From JALHTG01 sp964653695 (GTDB lineage: Archaea; Thermoproteota; Bathyarchaeia; 40CM-2-53-6; JALHTG01), in assembly GCA_964653695.1 (NCBI GenBank), contig CAZZFQ010000048.1, forward strand, positions 1 to 10,850: a stretch of DNA of 10,850 bases, in the 5' to 3' direction. Position numbers and translations under genes: made by a program. This document shows, in pieces, positions 1 to 5,409 of the stretch. Each line of letters opens with the position of its first letter. Within the stretch, counting starts at the first letter, position 1. The notes beneath the pieces are model-generated. The model was not told the origin of the DNA, did not search any database, and saw only the letters and a program-made list of their open reading frames with translations.

Positions 1-98
1 TTGAGTGGGTGATAAGGCCCGAAATCATATGAGAGGAAGGCGTCGTCGTAGATGAGGACTGTCCTTCTGCTCAAGCTTGAATTGGCCCCTAGCGACAT
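1..98 (-). CDS. Histone deacetylase / AcuC-family protein, N-terminal fragment (continues beyond the window)
   Basis: Reading leftwards from an ATG at 98-96, the frame stays open to the window edge and gives about 32 residues. After a short variable leader come a hydrophobic strand with I-Y-D-D and then Y-D-F-G-P-Y-H-P-L. This matches the conserved N-terminus of archaeal and bacterial AcuC/HDAC-like zinc hydrolases, where a tyrosine-strand leads into DFGP-x-HPL. Family members remove acyl groups from acylated lysines or small amides. The Zn ligands and the catalytic His-His and Tyr lie outside the window, so activity cannot be judged. A TTG at 74-72 is an alternative start that would begin right at the conserved strand. 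The gene is divergent from the PAP2-like gene, with only 48 bases between starts. The identification rests on one short but characteristic motif. Confidence 0.6.
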   Translation of the reverse strand, partial: MSLGANSSLSRRTVLIYDDAFLSYDFGPYHPL

Positions 99-146
99 CT
101 TATGTACAAGTTATCATCGTAAAAAGGAGCAGGGTCGATTCGATTC
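99..146. promoter_or_regulatory. Compact divergent promoter between the AcuC-like and PAP2-like genes
   Basis: This 48-base spacer must serve both genes. On the plus strand a TTATGTA stretch (100-106) could be a TATA box for the PAP2-like gene. On the minus strand the complement of CGTAAAAAGG (119-128) gives a TTTTTACG stretch about 25 bases from the AcuC-like ATG, which would imply a leaderless message. A purine-rich AAGGAG (124-129) lies 17 bases from the GTG at 147, far for a ribosome site. The tandem CGATTCGATTCG sits just before the GTG. Assignments are by eye. Confidence 0.35.
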
Positions 147-737
147 GTGAACTCACTCAATAGAAGGGCTGCCGAGGCTATCTCGAACTTACTTTCGTTG
201 CCTCTTGTGGCAGCCGCAGTCGTTGTCGCGTTCTCATTCTTCAGCCCTAAGGGTCTTGGATCGATCCTATCTCCGCTTGAAGCAATAGGCCTAGGCATAC
301 CCCTGATAGCCGTGGCTCCGGTTGTCATGGTTCTGTATCTTTTCAAGAAAGGATACGTGGACCTCCACGTATCCCGAGGAGAGAGACGTCCGATATTCTT
401 TATTCCAGCTCTAGCGGCATACATCTCTGCGGCAGTAGTCTTCGTATCGTTGGAATGCAAGATACTCTACCTCCTCTCGGTCGCCTACCTCTCAATCTCT
501 CTCACAGTTCTACTCGTCACCTTGTTTTGGAAGATCAGTATACACATGGCTGGGCTTACTGGCGCAATAACCGCCTTGACCCTAGTTCTTGGAGCAAACT
601 ACGCTCTGCTATATCTTCTCGCTCTCCCTCTCGGATGGGCACGAACTGAGATTGAGGCACATACGGTGCCTCAAGTGGTCATAGGCGCCGTTGTCGGCAT
701 GGGTGTCACAACTCTCGTATATGTCGGCCTGATCTAG
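147..737 (+). CDS. PAP2-superfamily (phosphatidic acid phosphatase-like) integral membrane protein
   Basis: This 196-residue, very hydrophobic protein has about six membrane segments (roughly residues 15-33, 46-66, 83-101, 107-127, 139-160 and 174-195). A loop at 72-82 carries D-x-H-V-x-x-G-E-R-R-P, in place of the classical K-x6-RP motif. K-I-S-x-H-M-A-G (129-136, His133) corresponds to the PSGH region. W-A-R (164-166) followed by A-H-T-V-P-Q-V-V-x-G (171-180, Arg166, His172) corresponds to the SR-x5-H-x3-D region, with Gln176 in place of Asp. That pattern fits the PAP2 branch often annotated as phosphoesterase. Family members dephosphorylate lipid phosphates or isoprenoid diphosphates in the membrane; the substrate here is unknown. 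The GTG start is chosen because the same frame has a stop at 120-122 and no ATG or TTG in between. The stop lies 57 bases before the next gene. Confidence 0.75.
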   Translation: MNSLNRRAAEAISNLLSLPLVAAAVVVAFSFFSPKGLGSILSPLEAIGLGIPLIAVAPVVMVLYLFKKGYVDLHVSRGERRPIFFIPALAAYISAAVVFVSLECKILYLLSVAYLSISLTVLLVTLFWKISIHMAGLTGAITALTLVLGANYALLYLLALPLGWARTEIEAHTVPQVVIGAVVGMGVTTLVYVGLI

Positions 738-753
738 GCGCCTCATCAGAATT

Positions 754-765
754 CCCATATATGGG
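754..765. promoter_or_regulatory. Perfect 12-bp palindrome CCCATATATGGG over a TATA-like box
   Basis: The palindrome is centred about 35 bases upstream of the ATG at 795, the usual position of an archaeal TATA box on a leaderless or short-leader transcript. Its core ATATAT can act as the TATA element itself. The symmetry also fits a dimeric winged-helix regulator. The downstream gene encodes such a domain (PadR), so autoregulation is a natural hypothesis but is not shown. Confidence 0.5.
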
Positions 766-794
766 CCTAGCGCAGCATAGGCCTCGACACGGCC

Positions 795-2300
795 ATGCCT
801 GCGGGACTCCTGGAATGCACCAAATGCAATAGAACCTATCCGATCTCGCAACCTTACCTTCTCTGCAAGATGTGCAATGGGACTCTGACAGTCAAGTATG
901 ACTACGATTCCATTGATCAGACCTCGCTAAGGAACGGAACACGTCCGCCAGGTGTATGGGGATTCTGGGAGCTTCTTCCACTAGACAACAAGACCAACAT
1001 CGTTTCTCTCGGAGAAGGAAACACGTTTCTCCATAGCTGTGAAAGACTGGCTGAGCAGATAGGTCTGAGGAGACTTTTCGCGAAAGACGAGTCAACCAAT
1101 CCCACTGGCGCGTTCGTCGACAGAGGCACAACTGTCGTAGTCTCCAAAGCGAAGGAGTTTGGATATCACTCGGTTCACTGCAGAACCAAAGGGAACTTGG
1201 GTGCTTCACTCGCCGCCTATTCAGCAAAGGCAGGGTTCAGATGCAATATCCTCGTGCCCGGAAGGATAGATCTAGGGAAGTTCTATCAGATGGTCGCATT
1301 CGGAGTTCACATCGAGCTTTCCCGCCACGGAGCTGAAAGTGATCATGACGAAACGGCATCCGCGCTGAGGGCCAATCACACAGAAAGCTACCCGGTCACG
1401 ACGAACGACCCGTTTCTCTTGGAAGGCGAGAAGACTACTGGATATGAGATATGCCAGCAACTTGGCTGGTCTGGCCCTGATTGGGTCGTCGTGCCAATGG
1501 GGAGCGGAAGTCACCTTGCGATGATCTGGAAAGGGATCAAGGAACTCGAAGCGATCGGAATAGTTGATGGTAGTAATGTGAGGATTGCCGGAGTTCAGGC
1601 TGAGGGATGTGCACCCATAGTGGAGGCGTTGGAGAGAGGCGCGGACACCATCAGGCCTGTGAAGGCCGTGAGAACGATCGCTCTTGACATGGCGGTGAGA
1701 AACCCGAGGCATGGCTACTTGGCGCTCCGGGCCTTGAGAGAATCCAAGGGAACTGGAATCACGGTTTCGGATCCGGAGATAATAGAGGCAATGAAGCTTC
1801 TCGCCAAGGCTGAAGGAATCTTTGCGGAGCCAGCAGCGGCATCTACCATAGCTGGAATCAAACTTCTCGTAGATTCCGGACAAGTAGATAGAACTGAGAG
1901 CGTCGTGTGCGTTGTGACAGGAATGGGCCTGAAAGATCCTATGTCAGCGAGAAAGCTCGCTAGGCGAACTGACGAGGCCAAGAAGGCTGTGAGAAAGGTT
2001 GAGAGCATAGGCGTGATCCATAGAATGGGAAAAACGAAGCTAAGCATCCTCCAGGTATTAAGTGGGCGAGAACTCCACGGATACGGCGTATGGACGGCCC
2101 TCGGACAAGCTAATGCTAAACTCGACATTTCCAGTGTATACCAACATCTTGCAGAACTCGAGGCTGCTGAGATGATCAGAAAAACCAAGACCCAAAGCAT
2201 TGGAGGAAAGCCAGAGAGGAGATATTATCGACTCACGGCCAAAGGAGAGGACGTCCTTCAATACCCCACGACCAAAGCCAAAGATAACCCGCTAGACTGA
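795..2300 (+). CDS. Threonine-synthase-like (PLP fold type II) protein fused to a C-terminal PadR winged-helix domain; PLP lysine replaced by valine
   Basis: This protein has 501 residues. Residues 8-27 form a zinc-ribbon (C8-x2-C11-x12-C24-x2-C27), as in many threonine synthases. Residues about 65-395 match threonine synthase: K-D-E-S-T-N-P-T-G (97-105), A-A-Y-S-A-K-A-G (140-147), G-S-G-S-H (236-240) in the phosphate-binding glycine-loop position, G-I-F-A-E-P-A-A-A (341-349) and V-T-G-M-G-L-K-D (374-381). The family's PLP Schiff-base lysine (GSFKDRG) is here Val108 (G-A-F-V-D-R-G), and the substrate-loop serine (T-S/T-G-N) is Lys132. Residues about 411-494 are a PadR-like winged helix: helices with L-H-G-Y-G-V-W and S-S-V-Y-Q-H-L-A-E-L-E, then a wing with G-G-K-P-E-R-R-Y-Y-R-L-T. 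Canonical threonine synthase converts O-phosphohomoserine to threonine. With no lysine this one is more likely a ligand-binding regulator or altered enzyme (inference). The ATG is placed 35 bases after a TATA-like palindrome. Confidence 0.9.
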   Translation: MPAGLLECTKCNRTYPISQPYLLCKMCNGTLTVKYDYDSIDQTSLRNGTRPPGVWGFWELLPLDNKTNIVSLGEGNTFLHSCERLAEQIGLRRLFAKDESTNPTGAFVDRGTTVVVSKAKEFGYHSVHCRTKGNLGASLAAYSAKAGFRCNILVPGRIDLGKFYQMVAFGVHIELSRHGAESDHDETASALRANHTESYPVTTNDPFLLEGEKTTGYEICQQLGWSGPDWVVVPMGSGSHLAMIWKGIKELEAIGIVDGSNVRIAGVQAEGCAPIVEALERGADTIRPVKAVRTIALDMAVRNPRHGYLALRALRESKGTGITVSDPEIIEAMKLLAKAEGIFAEPAAASTIAGIKLLVDSGQVDRTESVVCVVTGMGLKDPMSARKLARRTDEAKKAVRKVESIGVIHRMGKTKLSILQVLSGRELHGYGVWTALGQANAKLDISSVYQHLAELEAAEMIRKTKTQSIGGKPERRYYRLTAKGEDVLQYPTTKAKDNPLD

Positions 2301-2302
2301 CA

Positions 2303-2323
2303 CATGCAATGAAGCATCGCATG
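2303..2323. repeat. Hairpin-forming inverted repeat between convergent genes
   Basis: CATGCAAT (2303-2310) and ATCGCATG (2316-2323) can pair over 8 positions with one mismatch around the loop GAAGC. It starts two bases after the stop of the threonine-synthase/PadR fusion and 28 bases from the convergent FAH gene's stop. A role in 3'-end formation is plausible. There is no adjacent T-run, so this is not a classical intrinsic terminator. Confidence 0.4.
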
Positions 2324-2350
2324 GTGTAATCGAACCAACGACAATGCCGC

Positions 2351-3322
2351 CTAGGAGGGTTTGGACGTCTGTTTTTCCACAACTCTGTTTCTTATATGCC
2401 CCAGGCCCTCGATCCTCGCCTCAACTACGTCGTTTACCTTCAGATATTTCGGAGGCAGCATTCCGAGCGCCACACCGGCAGGTGTACCTGTGCCGATTAT
2501 GTCTCCTGGCTCAAGCGTCATGTCTTGAGATAGAACCTCGATTATGTCCGGAATCTTGAAGATCATGTTGCGTGTACTCGATTTCTGCCGTATTTCATTG
2601 TTCACAGTCAAGTCCATGTCGAGATCATGTGGATCGCTTATCTCGTCTTTCGTGACCAAGTATGGCCCCAAGGGGGCGAAGGTGTCGAGGCTCTTGCTTC
2701 TGAACCATTGATTATGTCTCCGCTGAAGATCCCGCGCACTAACATCGTTGAGAATAGCGTATCCTGCTACGTGGTTGAAAGCATCCTTTCTAGAAATGTC
2801 TTTGCCTCTTCGGCCAATGACTACAGCAAGCTCAACCTCGTAGTCTAACTCCCCAGTGGCTGACGGATATTCTATGTCATCGAATGGGCCGATCACAGCC
2901 GTAGGTGACTTCGTGAAGAATACAGGGACAGAAGGTAACGGCTCTCCTCTCCTTCCTGCGGTTTCAGCCCAGTGATCATGATAGTTCAGGCCTAGGCATA
3001 TAATGTTCTTGCTTGGACGCGGAATGGGGGATCTAAGGGAGGCCTCGGCAAAAGGGAGTATAGCTGACGCTTTACGTAGAGAAGCGTCAGACCTGTCTGC
3101 TATCAAGCCTAACACCTCATCTACAAGATTTCTTACGCCTTTGAAAGCTTGCTCTCCAGCGTTTAGAAGAGAAAGCATGTCCGATGCGCGAACGATGCTA
3201 GCGAATTCCAGATTGCCATTACTTGCGAGTTCGTTGTTTGCTGAGACTAGGTCGATTATTGTTTCATTTGAAAGAACTCCGATCCTAGTCGCGCCCCGAA
3301 AGTCGTAGCTTACCAGCTTCAT
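2351..3322 (-). CDS. Fumarylacetoacetate hydrolase (FAH)-family protein
   Basis: Numbering from the ATG at 3322, the protein has 323 residues. An N-terminal domain (1-95) precedes the FAH catalytic domain (about 105-315). The metal site is visible: E162 and E164 in L-D-Y-E-V-E-L-A-V, and D193 in L-N-D-V-S-A-R-D. The N-Y-H-D-H-W-A-E segment (113-120) carries the His/Glu pair of the family's lid. W-F-R-S-K-S-L-D-T-F-A-P-L-G-P (206-220) and L-E-P-G-D-I-I-G-T-G-T-P-A-G-V (270-284) are standard. The family includes acylpyruvases, 2-keto-4-pentenoate hydratase-like enzymes and homoprotocatechuate-pathway isomerases/decarboxylases. The sequence alone does not choose the substrate. A TTG at 3325 is an alternative start one codon upstream; AAGG lies about 8 bases before the ATG. 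It is divergent from the flavodoxin gene and convergent with the fusion gene. Confidence 0.9.
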   Translation of the reverse strand: MKLVSYDFRGATRIGVLSNETIIDLVSANNELASNGNLEFASIVRASDMLSLLNAGEQAFKGVRNLVDEVLGLIADRSDASLRKASAILPFAEASLRSPIPRPSKNIICLGLNYHDHWAETAGRRGEPLPSVPVFFTKSPTAVIGPFDDIEYPSATGELDYEVELAVVIGRRGKDISRKDAFNHVAGYAILNDVSARDLQRRHNQWFRSKSLDTFAPLGPYLVTKDEISDPHDLDMDLTVNNEIRQKSSTRNMIFKIPDIIEVLSQDMTLEPGDIIGTGTPAGVALGMLPPKYLKVNDVVEARIEGLGHIRNRVVEKQTSKPS

Positions 3323-3406
3323 CAAGCATACCTTGAGAAAGTGATGCCTAGAAACACTTTTATTGGCTACTATTGAAGTGGCTGGGAACTACGAGAGGTC
3401 ACTCGG
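3323..3406. promoter_or_regulatory. Divergent promoter region for the FAH-family and flavodoxin genes
   Basis: A single AT-rich stretch, CTTTTATT (3357-3364), sits about 39 bases from the FAH ATG (read as AATAAAAG on the minus strand) and about 45 bases from the flavodoxin ATG, so one element may serve both directions. The flavodoxin start has a good ribosome site, GAGGT (3395-3399), 7 bases before the ATG at 3407. This also decides that start. Confidence 0.45.
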
Positions 3407-3868
3407 ATGCCGACTGTGCTCATAATCTTTGACAGCAGGACGGGTAACACTGCTCGGATGGCAAGCGCCATAGCCGAAGGAGTGAGATCTAAAGGAGCTG
3501 AGGCCGTTGTGCGAAAGCTTGGTGAGAAGTTTACGATGGATGAGCTCTCCAAGGCTGATGCGATTCTGGTTGGATCGCCGACTCATTATGCAAGTACAAC
3601 CGCCGAGATGCGACATTTTCTCGAGTCGCTCGATGAGCTGAGAAGGGCTCGTAAGCTGAATCTCAAAGGAAAGATAGGGGGAGGCTTCGGCTCGTATGGT
3701 TGGAGCGGCGAGGCGCTTGAGCGGCTAGCCGGCGCCGTCAGATTGCTTGGAATGACCGTGAAATATCCAATGCTTAAAGTCGTTGAAAGCCCAGGTGAAA
3801 GTGATCTTGCGAAGTGCAGGAAATTGGGAGAATCCGTGGCTGAGGCGATCCGCCAGACGAAGAAATAG
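3407..3868 (+). CDS. Flavodoxin-family protein
   Basis: This 153-residue single-domain flavodoxin fold is the usual length for a free flavodoxin. Strand 1 leads into the FMN phosphate loop S-R-T-G-N-T (10-15). G-S-P-T-H-Y-A-S (56-63) forms the second FMN-contact loop, and G-G-G-F-G-S-Y-G-W-S-G-E-A (91-103) the third. The arrangement resembles the flavodoxin domain at the C-terminus of A-type flavoproteins (FprA) more than classical electron-transfer flavodoxins, but the beta-lactamase domain is absent. It should carry FMN and shuttle electrons or reduce quinones in the cytoplasm; its partner is not identifiable here. It is transcribed alone: it diverges from the FAH gene and is followed by a T-run. 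FMN-dependent reductase is an alternative role. Confidence 0.88.
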   Translation: MPTVLIIFDSRTGNTARMASAIAEGVRSKGAEAVVRKLGEKFTMDELSKADAILVGSPTHYASTTAEMRHFLESLDELRRARKLNLKGKIGGGFGSYGWSGEALERLAGAVRLLGMTVKYPMLKVVESPGESDLAKCRKLGESVAEAIRQTKK

Positions 3869-3890
3869 CTTCCCCACATGCGCAGTTCCG

Positions 3891-3895
3891 TTTTT
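3891..3895 (+). terminator. Oligo-T termination tract after the flavodoxin gene
   Basis: A run of five T lies 23 bases after the flavodoxin stop, followed by a pyrimidine-rich CCTCATACT. Archaeal RNA polymerase often terminates on such tracts without a hairpin. It separates the flavodoxin from the methyltransferase, which has its own ribosome site. Confidence 0.35.
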
Positions 3896-3962
3896 CCTCA
3901 TACTATGTGCACTTTCCTCCACAGAGAAGCAAGGACTGGTGTAGCCTCGAAGGTAAATCAGG

Positions 3963-4697
3963 GTGAAGAGACAGATCGATTATGACAGCATAGCTGCTAC
4001 GTATGCGTCGCTTCGAAAGCCAGTATCGCCAGCGCTAAGGGAGTTGAAACAACGCGTCACGCTTGGCGTTGAGTCCAAGGTGCTTGAGGTGGGTTGCGGG
4101 ACTGGTGCTCATGTTTCGTCGCTGATCAGTGCAACCAATTGCTTTGGATTGGGAATCGACCCATCGCCCAGAATGCTACAGTATTCATCGCACATTCGGG
4201 ACCTCCAGCTCTGCGTGGGGCAGGCAGAGATGCTTCCTCTGAACAAGGATTTCTTCGACCTTGTCTTCTCTGTAGATGTCATACACCATTTGAAGGATAC
4301 CGAAGCGTACTTCGGTGAGGCTTTCCGTGTGCTAAAGCGACTTGGGGCGATATGCACTATCACAGATTCAGAGGAGATAATCAAGAGTAGAAATCCTCTT
4401 GCTGTGTATTGGCCAGGCACCGTCCAAGTGGACCTTGCTCGATATCCTCCGATTCCTGTACTTCGGGAACAAATGACATCTGTTGGCTTTGTAGATATCG
4501 AAGAGAGTCAGATCGAGATGCCCTACCAGATTGCCGATTCGACGCCCTACAGGAAGAAGGCCTTCTCCTGTCTACAGTTAATATCTCAAGAGGAGCTTCT
4601 ATGCGGCCTTCGACGCCTTGAACAACATATGCAGAAGGGACCAGTAAACGGGCTGATGCGATACGTTTGCGTATGGGGCAGAAAGCCGCGGTCGTGA
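3963..4697 (+). CDS. Class I SAM-dependent methyltransferase (Methyltransf_11/UbiE-like)
   Basis: This 244-residue protein has a Rossmann-type methyltransferase fold. Motif I is V-L-E-V-G-C-G-T-G-A-H (40-50). The acidic end of strand 2 is D66 in G-I-D-P-S. A-E-M-L-P-L (88-93) contacts the adenine, and F-D-L-V-F-S-V-D-V-I-H-H-L (98-110) holds motif IV/post-IV with an H-H pair common in small-molecule methyltransferases of this group. The C-terminal half (about 140-244) is variable and probably binds the acceptor; I cannot name the substrate. The GTG start is supported by GAAGGT (3949-3954), 8 bases upstream. It has no operon partner: the flavodoxin lies 94 bases upstream, after a T-run, and the next gene is convergent. 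Confidence 0.88.
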   Translation: MKRQIDYDSIAATYASLRKPVSPALRELKQRVTLGVESKVLEVGCGTGAHVSSLISATNCFGLGIDPSPRMLQYSSHIRDLQLCVGQAEMLPLNKDFFDLVFSVDVIHHLKDTEAYFGEAFRVLKRLGAICTITDSEEIIKSRNPLAVYWPGTVQVDLARYPPIPVLREQMTSVGFVDIEESQIEMPYQIADSTPYRKKAFSCLQLISQEELLCGLRRLEQHMQKGPVNGLMRYVCVWGRKPRS

Positions 4698-4714
4698 TCC
4701 CTTCTGCCAAAATC

Positions 4715-4732
4715 AGGAATTCGCGAATGCCT
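4715..4732. repeat. 18-bp imperfect palindrome with a perfect 10-bp core
   Basis: AGG-A-ATTCGCGAAT-G-CCT contains the perfect palindrome ATTCGCGAAT (4719-4728) and three more matching pairs outside a single mismatch. It begins 18 bases after the methyltransferase stop, in the convergent spacer (4698-4848). That spacer otherwise shows no gene. It may be a 3'-end hairpin or a protein-binding site. Confidence 0.4.
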
Positions 4733-4848
4733 TAGGTAAGGTCATTACTCACAGCAAACGGCAAGTAGTGACATAGCTACAAGAACTTCGTCGGCTGTGA
4801 CGGATGCTTACGCAAACAGAATCAGCGGTTAGAGCAGAACGGAGCCTT

Positions 4849-5337
4849 CTAAGCTGTCGTGTTAGAATGCTTTTGCACGCACTCTTGCTGTCGGCACTTC
4901 TTCAATACAATTTCGATGTAGCGCCCCTTCAATGTCGTATAGCAAGTGCGGACGCCTTTTGCCTGCTTGCACCACAGACNNNNNNNNNNNNNNNNNNNNN
5001 NNNNNNNNNNNNNNNNNNNNNNNNNNNNNNNNNNNNNNNNNNNNNNNNNNNNNNNNNNNNNNNNNNNNNNNNNNNNNNNGAATATCTGGCCTCCCTCCTT
5101 CGGATGAATATGACGAAAGCCCTCGTTTCGCAATCTTTCGACGATCTTTCTCTCGCCTTTCCAACTGTCTAGCGCTATCATGATGTCAACGATCCCTTTC
5201 CCGCCAAGCTCCGGAACTGCCGTGCTTCCAATGTGATGTATCTCACATTTGCCAAGAACTGATGATATGAGCTCTTTTTCCCTATTGAAGATCGCTGCGA
5301 ACCTCCTGCTGTAGGGGTAAAGTTTCAGTTTGGACAT
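4849..5337 (-). CDS. GrpB/UPF0157-family protein, interrupted by an assembly gap
   Basis: Before the gap, the N-terminal 86 residues carry I-H-H-I-G-S-T-A-V-P (33-42) and G-G-K-G-I-V-D-I-M-I (45-54). These are hallmarks of GrpB/UPF0157, a nucleotidyltransferase-fold family, and Asp51 sits at the conserved acidic position. Beyond the gap, one frame gives Y-T-T-L-K-G-R-Y-I-E-I-V-L-K-K, the expected family C-terminus (YTEAKxxFIxxVL), ending at the stop 4849-4851. So both ends of one gene are present. The central 30-50 residues are hidden in the 100-N run. The ATG at 5337 is preferred over a TTG at 5346: the ribosome site GGAGA directly abuts that TTG but lies 9-10 bases from the ATG. The biochemical role of this family is poorly defined; some members are fused to dephospho-CoA kinase. 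Confidence 0.8.
   Translation of the reverse strand: MSKLKLYPYSRRFAAIFNREKELISSVLGKCEIHHIGSTAVPELGGKGIVDIMIALDSWKGERKIVERLRNEGFRHIHPKEGGQIFXXXXXXXXXXXXXXXXXXXXXXXXXXXXXXXXXXLWCKQAKGVRTCYTTLKGRYIEIVLKKCRQQECVQKHSNTTA
4980..5079. other. Assembly gap (100 N)
   Basis: Exactly 100 undetermined bases. This is the conventional placeholder for a gap of unknown length, and it falls inside the GrpB-family gene. Confidence 0.99.
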
Positions 5338-5370
5338 TGTTGGCAATCTCCGTAGTAAGTTGCCTCAGGA

Positions 5371-5379
5371 CATTAAATA
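5371..5379 (-). promoter_or_regulatory. TATA-like box of the GrpB-family gene
   Basis: On the minus strand this reads TATTTAATG and lies about 38 bases upstream of the ATG at 5337. A GGAGA ribosome site lies between them. Confidence 0.4.
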
Positions 5380-5380
5380 G

Positions 5381-5400
5381 AATCGTTGCTGGGAACGATT
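5381..5400. repeat. Perfect 7-bp inverted repeat (hairpin) between the lyase and GrpB-family genes
   Basis: AATCGTT (5381-5387) and AACGATT (5394-5400) flank a 6-base loop, GCTGGG. It lies 9 bases after the lyase stop and directly upstream of the TATA-like box of the GrpB-family gene; both genes are on the minus strand. It can be a 3' hairpin for the lyase message or an operator next to the GrpB promoter. Confidence 0.5.
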
Positions 5401-5409
5401 AGAAATGAA

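Noticed and set aside
1272..1883. Minus-strand open frame of 203 codons inside the threonine-synthase/PadR gene
   Set aside because: It lies antisense to strongly conserved motifs, has no family features and is rich in Arg, Ser and His as expected from antisense reading.
795..2300. Two separate genes (threonine synthase and a PadR regulator) joined by sequencing error
   Set aside because: The frame continues without any stop, and no ribosome site was recognised before the Met at 2025. The linker is ordinary coding sequence. A true fusion is the simpler reading.
2316..2345. tRNA T-arm-like GGTTCGATT on the minus strand in the convergent spacer
   Set aside because: The flanking bases do not form the T-stem, and no acceptor, D-arm or anticodon arm is present in the 50-base space.
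4980..5079. The N run as a real low-complexity or repeat element
   Set aside because: It is exactly 100 undetermined bases, a scaffolding placeholder.
4804..5172. Plus-strand open frame across the N gap
   Set aside because: It exists only because N is read through. The opposite strand carries the GrpB-family motifs on both sides of the gap.
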